In this document: positions 47,826 through 59,001 of the stretch, one piece after another
Layout of the letters: the number at the start of each line of letters is the position of its first letter
Numbering within the stretch: position 1 is the first letter of the stretch
Origin: Alistipes ihumii AP11
GTDB lineage: Bacteria; Bacteroidota; Bacteroidia; Bacteroidales; Rikenellaceae
DNA: 64,000 nucleotides
NCBI RefSeq assembly: GCF_025144665.1
Contig: NZ_CP102294.1
Span: 1,674,001-1,738,000 of the forward strand
Direction of reading: 5' to 3'
Notes under the pieces: generated by a model
What the model saw: the letters and a program-made list of their open reading frames with translations, nothing else
What the model was told of the DNA's origin: nothing
Database searches by the model: none
Program-made: the position numbers and the translations under genes

Positions 47826-48113
47826 ATGTCATCGGGCTGGCTCATATTTCTGATCGCCGTCGGGGTCGTCGCCTTTTTCGTTGTAGGGATGTCTCTGACG
47901 ATTATTTTCAAGGGACATTACATGGAGTCCGAGATCGGCGAGAACCGGCACATGAAAGCGCGCGGCATCCGTTGCGCTTCGCAGCAACTGCGCGAGGAGG
48001 AGGCCGCGTTGCGCGGCGATTCCTCGGCGGACGACGGGGCGTGCTCCGGCGGAAGCTGCTTGTCCTGCACGGCCGCTTCCTGCGACGGGCCCGAGCGAGG
48101 CGCCTCCCGGTAG
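47826..48113 (+). CDS. Small membrane protein with C-terminal Cys cluster
   Basis: 95 residues. One N-terminal membrane segment (WLIFLIAVGVVAFFVVGMSLTIIF) is followed by a soluble domain ending in CSGGSCLSCTAASC, i.e. four cysteines within 14 residues plus two upstream. The spacing could bind a metal or Fe-S cluster, but this is inferred. I recall short anchored Cys-rich proteins of this kind in Bacteroidales near redox or Fe-transport genes. The ATG at 47826 is chosen because the earlier start would add a charged lead before the hydrophobic segment. It is divergent from the trkA gene. Confidence 0.7.
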   Translation: MSSGWLIFLIAVGVVAFFVVGMSLTIIFKGHYMESEIGENRHMKARGIRCASQQLREEEAALRGDSSADDGACSGGSCLSCTAASCDGPERGASR

Positions 48114-48541
48114 GGCGTCTCCCTGCCCGGTCAGGCAACCGTTTTGCTCCGTCGGTCGTTTCCCTGTCTTTTCGTCGGATATTTCTTGAGGGGGCGGCAA
48201 GTCCCTGCCCGGTCGTTTCCGTATTTGCGCCGGCATCCGTTTTTTATGAAGCTTGCAGGCCGGGTCGTCGGATGCGGAGCGCGGACCGAGTCGTCGCAAC
48301 GTTCGGAAAGCTACGAAGACATCCCCGCTGACCAGACTCGGGGCAGGCTTTTGAAGACAAAGCGCCGAGGCCGCAGGCCGGACCGGGTGTTCCGGCGGGA
48401 AGCGCCGGGGGCTGCGGGCCGGGACCGCCTTTTATCGTCGCGTTGTGGCCGGGGCCGTTCCTGCGTCCGGATCTTTGTTCCGGAAAGAGGATTTTTGAAG
48501 GATTTTTACTACTATTGTACTTTCCTAAATACCCGGCTTCT
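48114..48541. other. Gene-free stretch
   Basis: Nothing credible. No exact promoter box is found for the GT2 gene that follows. Confidence 0.4.
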
Positions 48542-49294
48542 ATGAAGATTTCCGTTGTCGTCAATACGTTCAATTCGGAGCGTTTTCTGGATCGGTGCCT
48601 GAGCTCGGTCGACGGTTTCGACGAGATCGTGCTATGCGATATGCACAGCACCGATTCCACAATCTCGATCGCCGAACGTCACGGTTGCCGGATCGTCTAT
48701 CACGAGCGGACCGGCTTTGTCGAGCCGGCGCGCAACTATGCGATTTCGCAGGCCGCCAACGAGTGGGTGCTCGTGCTCGATTCGGACGAGGTGATCCCCG
48801 CCGCGCTGAAAGACTATCTCTATCGCTTTGCCGAGACGGCCGAGGCCCGGGGATACGCGGCGCTCAAAATGGCGCGGAAGAACTACTTCATGGGCCGTTT
48901 CATGCACGGCGACTACCCCGACTATATCATCCGTCTGATCCGCCGTTCGAAGACTTTCTGGCCCGAACGGATTCATGCCCGTCCGGTCATCGAGGGCCGT
49001 GTCTTCACGATTCCCGCCCGTCGCCGTGAGCTGGCTATGGAGCACCTGGCCAACGAAAGCGTCGCCGCGCGGATCGCCAAGACGAATCAGTATACCGACA
49101 AGGAGATGATTCGCCGTGAGGGGCAGGATTTCTCGGTCGGCTCGGCCTGGCTCAAGTGCACATGGCGCTTCGTGCGCTTTTACATGGTCAAAGGCGGTTT
49201 CCGCGATGGCAAGGCAGGATTCGCCTATGCCGTGCTGAACGCATTCTATAAGTTCGCCACGGTCGCCAAGCTGTGGGAAAGGAAAGCCGGATAG
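48542..49294 (+). CDS. Glycosyltransferase family 2 (WaaE/KdtX-like)
   Basis: 250 residues of the GT-A fold. It begins MKISVVVNTFNSERFLDRCLSSV, with VLCDMHSTDSTISIAE, the metal site LVLDSDEV (DSD), and ARPVIEG with an acceptor loop WPERIHARP. The C-terminal helix-rich region (VRFYMVKGGFRDGKAGFAYAVLNAFYKFATVAKLWE) resembles WaaE-type lipooligosaccharide glucosyltransferases. Acceptor unproven. The ATG at 48542 gives the normal N-terminus. A terminator lies about 190 bp past its stop. Confidence 0.88.
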   Translation: MKISVVVNTFNSERFLDRCLSSVDGFDEIVLCDMHSTDSTISIAERHGCRIVYHERTGFVEPARNYAISQAANEWVLVLDSDEVIPAALKDYLYRFAETAEARGYAALKMARKNYFMGRFMHGDYPDYIIRLIRRSKTFWPERIHARPVIEGRVFTIPARRRELAMEHLANESVAARIAKTNQYTDKEMIRREGQDFSVGSAWLKCTWRFVRFYMVKGGFRDGKAGFAYAVLNAFYKFATVAKLWERKAG

Positions 49295-49482
49295 GAATGG
49301 GCCGGTTCCCGTATGTCTTTACAGGAGTTTCTGCGCTTTGCCATGATGATACGAAGGACCGGGTTTCCCGATTTCGTCGAATCGTACGATCCGGTTCGGA
49401 CGGCGCGGTGAAGGGATTTGCCGATACGGTCCGGGGTGCGGATGACAGCGATTTCCTAAAACGGGGGTGGGTATTCCGGTTT

Positions 49483-49509
49483 GCCTTCCCGATAGGAAGG
49501 CGTTTATTT
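49483..49509 (+). terminator. Terminator after the GT2 gene
   Basis: GCCTTCC (49483-49489) pairs with GGAAGGC (49495-49501), loop 5 nt, followed by GTTTATTTC. It abuts the stop codon of the convergent gene at 49504. Confidence 0.6.
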
Positions 49510-50253
49510 CGTTTTCATTCGTTGTCCGCTACCTGTTGTAGTCCGTTTCGTTTTGGTTTCGGCGCCTGTCCGGTCGTTCGCATGGTTGCGGCTATTGTAA
49601 CCGGAACCTGTCTTGCGGGGAACGGATTTCAGCAATTCCGGTTTTTCCCGTTCCAAATATTCGATGAAATAATCCTCGCGTGTTCCCCTCTTGTTCGGTT
49701 TTGGCTCGGCCAGATAATTCTCATATAAATCGGGATATTTCTCCAGCAGATCGTACAGGCAACCGCTGTCGAGAAGCCTGAATTCGCCGGTTTGCAGATT
49801 CCAGTAGCAACAATAGGGCTTTGCCAACCCGGAGGCCATCATACTGGCGAGAAAACCTCCGAAAAATCCGCCTCCGATACCTCCCTCTATTCCTACGTAC
49901 AGCATGTGATTAGCCGGCCATGTCCAAAAAAATATCCGATCGCCGAATCGCTCGACCCGTCGGAACCGATTGCTCGGTTTTCCTATGCTTGTCGTCGAAA
50001 GATTAGCGTATAAGGAGTCTTCGAAGACAAGAAGATGGAGCTCGTTCGTTTTCAGTTTGTCGCGCAGTTCGTTGTCGGATAAGCCGGTTTTGTTTATGGA
50101 AACGAACAGTTGTCGTATCTTCGGGCTCGACCGGGGAAGCGTGTCGAAGCGTCCGTTCAGATAATCGTCGGCCGTGGCGAAGAACCGGACGGACTGCGCG
50201 TCGGCGGTCCGGCATGCCGTAAGGCAAAGTATCAGTACGATGAGCTTTTTCAT
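49504..50253 (-). CDS. Secreted protein, single copy of a module shared with its neighbour
   Basis: 249 residues with a signal peptide (MKKLIVLILCLTACRTADAQ) and no known family. The ATG at 50253 gives that signal peptide; the earlier in-frame start adds an unrelated charged tail. Its mature part begins FFATADDYLNGRFDTLP and contains DSLYANLSTT, RFGDRIFFWTW and QTGEFRLLDSGCLYDLLEKYPDLYENYLAEPKPNKRGTREDYFIEYL. Each of these segments has a close counterpart in the second half of the protein at 50509-51774, so the two genes are duplicates. A Gly-rich hydrophobic stretch (GIEGGIGGGFFGGFLASMMAS) is unusual. The C-terminal tail is Lys/Arg/Thr-rich. Confidence 0.75.
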   Translation of the reverse strand: MKKLIVLILCLTACRTADAQSVRFFATADDYLNGRFDTLPRSSPKIRQLFVSINKTGLSDNELRDKLKTNELHLLVFEDSLYANLSTTSIGKPSNRFRRVERFGDRIFFWTWPANHMLYVGIEGGIGGGFFGGFLASMMASGLAKPYCCYWNLQTGEFRLLDSGCLYDLLEKYPDLYENYLAEPKPNKRGTREDYFIEYLEREKPELLKSVPRKTGSGYNSRNHANDRTGAETKTKRTTTGSGQRMKTK

Positions 50254-50508
50254 AACGTTTCGTGTGGTATGTCGCTTCTGCGATTTCCGCTTCGGAAGCC
50301 CGTCCCCCTCGATTGTCGGTCCGTTCGCTCGACCGTTCGGGGAGCCTTTGCGCACGGGTGGCCGGCTCGTCCTCGTCAGATGCTTGGAAGCAATAATGGC
50401 TGTGGGCGGAATACGGCATGCCGAGGCAGGGGTTATTTGATCTCAGTCCCTTTTCCGAAAAGACTGTTTCTCGAAAAGATCGCCCGGGCTTCGGTTGCCG
50501 GACGAAAA

Positions 50509-51774
50509 TCAAGGCCGTCCGCTCGTCCGTCCGAGATAGGCGTCGAAATAACCGTCGAGCGTTTCTTTCCTGTTCGGCTCCGGTTCGGCCAGGTAGTTCT
50601 CGTATAGGTCGGGATATTCCTCCAGCAGGTCGTACAGGCAGCCGCTGTCGAGCGCCCGGACTTCGCCGGTCCGCAGGTCCATATGGAACCAGTAAGGCAA
50701 ATTCTCGTCCGGCAGTTCGTTCGACGCCGTGCCGTTTTCGGCGCGAATCGTCTCTTCGGGCAGCTTGGCCAAGTAGCTGGGTATCAACCGGCAGAATATC
50801 CTGTCGCCGATACGCTGTCCCGGAGCATAGCCCGAGCCGCGGGCCGGAAAGCGGCGACAGTTGACATAGAGCGAGTCGTTCCGTTCGATGAGTAACGTTT
50901 TGTTTTTCAGTTTGGCGATCAGGTCGAAGTCCTCGGTCACCGGTACGGGCCAGAGCAAAAGGCTCCGCACGTCGCGCGTATGCAGACTTTCGAACGGTTC
51001 GAAGCGAATGTCCGGAGCGATCTCGCCGCGCTTACACAGATAGTCTTCGGCCGTCGCATAAATGACCGAAAAATCGGTCATGGAGGGAATTGAGTCTTCC
51101 GTATGGCCGGCCGTTGCGATCGGCCGCTCAGGTATCGGAAGTTCCGGCTCGCCCCGGAGCTTCCGATACCTGTAAAGGTTCAGATAATCGTCTATCGTCG
51201 CACGGGATTCGGGCTCCTGCAGGCTCAGATAGCTTTTCAGCAGGTCCGGATAGCCGCCGATAATTCGGGTCATGACCTCGCGGTCGATCAGTTCTACTTT
51301 TCCGGTTTGCAGGTCCAAGCAAAAGTAGGGTACTTTATCCCGCTGTCTGTCGTAAGAGGCTGCGGCTCCTGCCAAGCCGAACATGGCCCAGTTGAAACCG
51401 ACCGTAATTTTCTGTTCATTAGAAAAATTCCGAAATAATATGTATTCGCCAACCCGTTCTGCCGGAATACATTCAAAGGGACTGCTTCGAATTATCTTGT
51501 CATTCAAATAGGTCAGGCTCACGTAGAGCGTATCGCCGACGACGGCGAACACCGTTTCCTTGAGCGTTTTTTTCGTTTCCCGGTCCGTGCAGGCGAGCTT
51601 GTATCCGAAGCGTCCGAATACGGCTTCGTCGACGGGCGGTTTCAGATACAGGTCGGGCACGGTTTCGTACCGGTCGTTCCGGTAGTCGTCCAGGCTTCGG
51701 TAGATTTTGCCGCCTTGCGCCGCACTGCGTTGGGCGAGGCACAGCAACGCGAGCAGAAGAAGCAGATGTTTCAT
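50509..51774 (-). CDS. Secreted two-module protein, paralogue of the gene downstream
   Basis: 421 residues. Signal peptide MKHLLLLLALLCLAQRSAAQG. The mature protein has two similar modules: residues about 25-205 (IYRSLDDYRNDRYETVP, GDTLYVSLTYLN, ERVGEYILFRNF, DLQTGKVELIDREVMTRIIGGYPDLLKSYL) and about 240-415 (IYATAEDYLCKRGEIAP, NDSLYVNCRRF, QRIGDRIFCRLI, DLRTGEVRALDSGCLYDLLEEYPDLYENYLAEPEPNRKETLDGYF). The second module is close to the single-module protein at 49504-50253. Each module ends in a PDLLKSYL / PDLYENYL helix. Function unknown; the fold is probably beta-rich and periplasmic. Confidence 0.78.
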   Translation of the reverse strand: MKHLLLLLALLCLAQRSAAQGGKIYRSLDDYRNDRYETVPDLYLKPPVDEAVFGRFGYKLACTDRETKKTLKETVFAVVGDTLYVSLTYLNDKIIRSSPFECIPAERVGEYILFRNFSNEQKITVGFNWAMFGLAGAAASYDRQRDKVPYFCLDLQTGKVELIDREVMTRIIGGYPDLLKSYLSLQEPESRATIDDYLNLYRYRKLRGEPELPIPERPIATAGHTEDSIPSMTDFSVIYATAEDYLCKRGEIAPDIRFEPFESLHTRDVRSLLLWPVPVTEDFDLIAKLKNKTLLIERNDSLYVNCRRFPARGSGYAPGQRIGDRIFCRLIPSYLAKLPEETIRAENGTASNELPDENLPYWFHMDLRTGEVRALDSGCLYDLLEEYPDLYENYLAEPEPNRKETLDGYFDAYLGRTSGRP

Positions 51775-52469
51775 GATGCGGTATTTTAGGTTTCGGGTTC
51801 GTGTTTTCGGATGCCGTCAGGCAGGGACGGGTGCGGCCCGCCGGGACCGGACCCTCCGTCCGAGTCGGACGGCTCGATCTCTCCGGGTGCTTTGTCGCGT
51901 ATCGGTACAGCGGCAGGATTTCCCCGTCGTTTCGGAAGCTTTCCGCCCGCTGCGTGCGGTCGGGACCGCCGTACTCCGTTCCGCGACTCTTCCGGGGGCG
52001 GGCGACCGGTCCGCCCCCGGAACGCAATTCGGACTGCGGAGCCGCTGCGAACCGGGTCCGGACTCGAGAGTCGGGATAACGGAAAGTATGGATGTCCGGG
52101 TCATAGGGGACGGGTAATGAATATGCGTTGGGGTCGATTCGGTTCCATAAATATATGTCTTTTAATCGACTGGTGCAATGAACCGGCAAAAAAATTCCGC
52201 TTGGCGCGGGCCGCCTGTCTTTTGGTCGGTTCGGCAAGACGGGAATCCCGTCCGGCGGTCGCCCGCTCCGGACTTCGGGGCCGGAGCTTCCGGTCGTGTC
52301 ACGTTGGGATTCAAAATTTTTATGTTGCAGTATGATTCGGGTGGAGAATACGTTCCCTGAGAACGCTCTCGGACGACGGAATCGGTTGTATGGGAGGAAA
52401 ACCGGCTGACGTGTCGGTCTCCGGGAGCGCGATCGGCGGGAATCCGGAGAGACCGTTTCCTCCGCCGGA
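51775..52469. other. Gene-free stretch
   Basis: About 700 bp without a credible gene; the longest such gap here. Overlapping short frames exist on both strands but none has start signals or family features. A structured RNA cannot be ruled out by eye. Confidence 0.4.
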
Positions 52470-52507
52470 AACGAAACCGGGGCGCGTCGTTTTCGGACGC
52501 GCCCCGG
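52470..52507 (-). terminator. Terminator of nifJ
   Basis: Perfect 12-bp GC-rich stem CCGGGGCGCGTC (52477-52488) / GACGCGCCCCGG (52496-52507), loop 7 nt, then TTTCGTTTCC on the minus strand. It lies 23 bp past the stop. Confidence 0.9.
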
Positions 52508-52530
52508 CAGGAATAAAATCGTCGTTCGGA

Positions 52531-56082
<3,552 letters not shown>

Positions 56083-56139
56083 CTTCGTAAGTAAGATTTT
56101 GGAAATTCCTATTGATTTTTCCCTTCGCTCAATTTTGCG

Positions 56140-56147
56140 CAAATATA
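56140..56147 (-). promoter_or_regulatory. -7 box for nifJ
   Basis: The minus strand reads TATATTTG, an exact TAnnTTTG, 58 bp before the start. No clear -33 TTG. Confidence 0.65.
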
Positions 56148-56210
56148 CGGCGATTATTTTAAAACGGGTAATTTTCCACTTTTTTCATTATGATTTGTCA
56201 AAATTTATAT

Positions 56211-56218
56211 TATTTTTG
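56211..56218 (+). promoter_or_regulatory. -7 box for mtgA
   Basis: TATTTTTG, an exact TAnnTTTG, 26 bp before the ATG at 56244. The nearest TTTG is 13 bp upstream, closer than usual. Confidence 0.6.
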
Positions 56219-56243
56219 CCCGCCGACCGGAAGGGGTGCAGCA

Positions 56244-56993
56244 ATGATGCCGGCCCTCGTACGGGAAGGACGATTGACTGGTTTCGCTATGCGCTATCTG
56301 GGCCGTTTGGTGGCATATCTGGCCGTTTTTTTCATCACGTTCTCGCTCGGCTACACGCTGTTGTTGCGGTGGGTTCCGGTGACGCTCACGCCGCTCAAGG
56401 CGATCCGTCTGGCGGAGCATCTGCCCGAGGAGGGGCTTCGGGTGCGCTCGAACTGGGTTCCGCTGCGGAAGGTGGCCATGCCGATGGTGCGCGCCGTGAT
56501 CGCCACCGAGGACAACCATTTCCTCTCGCACCGGGGATTCGACTGGGACGCGATCGACCGGGCGCTCGACGAGAACCGCGAGGGAAAGCGGCTGCGGGGC
56601 GGCAGTACGATCTCGCAGCAGACGGCCAAGAACGTGTTTTGCCTGCCTGCCCGCACATGGCTGCGCAAAGGGGTCGAGGCGTGGTTCACCGTACTGATCG
56701 AGACTTTCTGGAGCAAGCGGCGGATCATGGAGGTTTATCTGAATGTCATAGAAACGGGCCGCAACATGTACGGAGTCGAGGCTCCGGCCCGCGGCGTGTA
56801 CGGCAAGACTGCCGCCGAGCTGAACGCCTACGAGGCCTCGATGATAGCGACCGTACTGCCCAATCCGCTCCGCCGCGACATGGCCGCTCCGTCGGGCTAC
56901 ATGGTGCGCCGGGCTGCCCAGGTCCGCTCGCTGATGGGCAAGCTCGGTCCGATCGAATTCGACCGTCCCGAAGGTGGAAAAGATAAGGACTGA
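56244..56993 (+). CDS. mtgA: Monofunctional peptidoglycan transglycosylase
   Basis: Polymerises lipid II into glycan strands at the inner membrane. From the ATG at 56244 the protein has 249 residues; an in-frame ATG at 56190 lies upstream of the -7 box, so it is excluded. One membrane segment (about 17-41) is followed by the GT51 domain: AVIATEDNHFLSHRGFDW (catalytic Glu89), RGGSTISQQTAKNVFCLP, KRRIMEVYLNVIETGRNMYGVEAPARGVYGK. No transpeptidase domain is present. It is divergent from nifJ, and a GGAAGGGG tract lies upstream of the ATG. Confidence 0.95.
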   Translation: MMPALVREGRLTGFAMRYLGRLVAYLAVFFITFSLGYTLLLRWVPVTLTPLKAIRLAEHLPEEGLRVRSNWVPLRKVAMPMVRAVIATEDNHFLSHRGFDWDAIDRALDENREGKRLRGGSTISQQTAKNVFCLPARTWLRKGVEAWFTVLIETFWSKRRIMEVYLNVIETGRNMYGVEAPARGVYGKTAAELNAYEASMIATVLPNPLRRDMAAPSGYMVRRAAQVRSLMGKLGPIEFDRPEGGKDKD

Positions 56994-57002
56994 GTGCCAG
57001 TC

Positions 57003-57023
57003 CGGGACGCTCGTCCCGTTTTG
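57003..57023 (+). terminator. Short terminator after mtgA
   Basis: CGGGAC / GTCCCG 6-bp stem with a 4-nt loop, followed by TTTTG. It lies 9 bp past the stop. Confidence 0.55.
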
Positions 57024-57148
57024 AGATCCCGTTCCGTCCGTATCCTGAATGTTTTTTTCTCGACTTGCGGAGCGTTATCCGTGAAATTTTCGTATATTTA
57101 TTTCGAGAATTGCCGTCTCTGAATCGAATCCTAATTATTCCGACCGTT

Positions 57149-57706
57149 ATGATTTTATCCAAATCCGATTTGCAGCGATATCTGGAGCTCGACCGCCGCG
57201 CTTTGGGAATCCGGCGGGCCAAGCGGCCGCCCCTGACCGGCTACCGGGTCTGGAAATTCCAAGTGGCCTTGCGCAAGCACGAGTATTACGCGAATACCGG
57301 CCGTTCGCTTTTCGGCCGGATTATGAAAAAGTTCTGGGGCGCCGTACATGAAATTTACGGCGTCCGGCTCGGCTTTTCTATTCCGATCAACGTATTCGGT
57401 CCCGGATTGCGGATCAACCATTACGGTCTGATCGTCGTCAATCCGAAGGCGCGCGTCGGCGCCTTTTGCGACATTCATCAGGGCGTCAATATCGGGGAGG
57501 GTTTCGGGAAAGACGATGTCCCCGAGATAGGCGATCATGTCTATATCGGCCCAGGAGCCAAGATTTACGGCCGGATCCGGATTGCCGACCGGACCGCCGT
57601 CGGCGCCAATGCCGTCGTGAACAGGTCGTTCGAGCGGCCCGACACGACGATCGCCGGCGTTCCGGCCCGGCAGGTGGCCGACAGAGGCAATCCGTACGAG
57701 CACTGA
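57149..57706 (+). CDS. Serine O-acetyltransferase-like left-handed beta-helix protein
   Basis: 185 residues, shorter than CysE (about 270). It has a helical N-terminus (SDLQRYLELDRRALG) and a hexapeptide left-handed beta-helix (PINVFGPGLRINHYGLIVVNPKARVGAFCDIHQGVNIGE, then IGDHVYIGPGAKIYGRIRIADRTAVGANAVVNRSF) ending in the IAGVPARQV loop typical of CysE-type acetyltransferases. The N-terminus is short, so the enzyme may be a sugar or serine acetyltransferase used in polysaccharide synthesis rather than cysteine synthesis. No partner gene is adjacent. A TATATTTA box at 57093 is one mismatch from consensus. Confidence 0.85.
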   Translation: MILSKSDLQRYLELDRRALGIRRAKRPPLTGYRVWKFQVALRKHEYYANTGRSLFGRIMKKFWGAVHEIYGVRLGFSIPINVFGPGLRINHYGLIVVNPKARVGAFCDIHQGVNIGEGFGKDDVPEIGDHVYIGPGAKIYGRIRIADRTAVGANAVVNRSFERPDTTIAGVPARQVADRGNPYEH

Positions 57707-57981
57707 TCGCCGTCTGGGTATTTCAGCCGTGTTTCGATGCCGTGGCTGTTCGACCGTTTTTTGTTCAGGATAAAGTTTTTATGAAGCGGGATATCGGAAT
57801 CTGATGTCCGTCCGTTCGTTGTGCGTTCGGGAACGGTCTTTCTGCTTCTTTGTTCACGACAGAATAACCGGCCCGCGATATGTCGGTCGGGAATCTTTAC
57901 GGAAGTACGATTTGGGGGTTCTTTCCCGAAGCATATGCGTACAGGCTCGGGTCTGGCATGTCTGTCTTTGTTGAAATTGTC

Positions 57982-58797
57982 TTAGCGGAATATCCGAGGC
58001 CGGCGGTCGATCGGCCTCCTACGCTTTTCGTTTTTGTAAATGGGAGTGCCCGTGTCTGGGAGTTTGCTTTGTGTGACCACTATAAGATTTCCCGAGGAAT
58101 CTCGTTGTTGGAAGTCTCCTTGTAGCATTTTGATTGTCGAATAACCGTCAAGCAGCGGCTTGTTCAAGATGAACCGGGCACAGTCCTCAGGCCGGGTCGC
58201 ATAGTCCGCGTACTTTTCCAGACAGTCGTCCACCATGGCCCGCCAGCGGGCGAGGCTGTCATTTTTTTCGACGAGGACCGATATCGTAAAAGAATAAGTC
58301 ATTTCTTTTACGAATTTGCGAATTTCTGCTTCATAAGTTTTGAATAAAAGAGCTTGAGTCCCGAGGGCATGGTCCGTTGTTTCCGTTGCTTCTTGTAGTT
58401 TGAATCGTAATAATCGGGCACCGACTTCGTGCAAGTCGAATATGATTTGTTCGTGCGCAATCCCGGCCGTATCGTTATGTATGATATAAGAATCCCCTTT
58501 TTCGAATGCAGGGACGACATATATTTTTTCACCGTGTTCTCTTGTCCATTTTTTTCTTTTAGGCGCGTCCGCCTGTGTCCATAAACCGACGGACGCTACG
58601 CAACCGATACGACAAGAGTCGTACATATATTTATTTAATTCCGACAGCGAATCGCTTTTCTGAAAGTCGGCCGGGGTCAGCGGCCGGTCGGGTTGCCAGA
58701 AAACGTAGAGATCGGTCTCGGTCGGATAGTCGTCTTGCGCGAGGGCGGGCGAACAGGCGTAAAGGACCGCCAGGGCGAAATACAGATACTTTTTCAT
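57982..58797 (-). CDS. DUF922-like secreted protein with altered HExxH site
   Basis: 271 residues with a signal peptide (MKKYLYFALAVLYACSPALAQ). The sequence has DLYVFWQPDRPLTPADFQ, VPAFEKGDSYII and IAHEQIIFDLHEVGARLLRFKL. In DUF922 (predicted zinc protease) proteins this last segment reads H-E-x-x-H-F-D; here it is HEQIIFD, with the second His replaced by Ile, so metal binding is probably lost. A short basic tail (RRRPIDRRP) ends the protein. It is monocistronic, 185 bp from ccsBA. Its role is unknown. DUF922 assignment is by eye and moderately sure. Confidence 0.65.
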   Translation of the reverse strand: MKKYLYFALAVLYACSPALAQDDYPTETDLYVFWQPDRPLTPADFQKSDSLSELNKYMYDSCRIGCVASVGLWTQADAPKRKKWTREHGEKIYVVPAFEKGDSYIIHNDTAGIAHEQIIFDLHEVGARLLRFKLQEATETTDHALGTQALLFKTYEAEIRKFVKEMTYSFTISVLVEKNDSLARWRAMVDDCLEKYADYATRPEDCARFILNKPLLDGYSTIKMLQGDFQQRDSSGNLIVVTQSKLPDTGTPIYKNEKRRRPIDRRPRIFR

Positions 58798-59001
58798 GAC
58801 GGGAAACGGTTTGTCCGGAAGATGTTTTCGTAAAGATAAGTAAAATTTGCCGGCCCCGTTCTCTTTCGTTTCCGTTTTACGATGGATTTCGGACTGTCCC
58901 GGGGCATTGCGGCATGTTTCCGGATGCCTTCGTAGCGAGGCGTTGCGGCGACGGCAGTCGTAAAGCCGCCTCGCTGCCGTTGCGCCGGGGATGCTCCCGG
59001 C

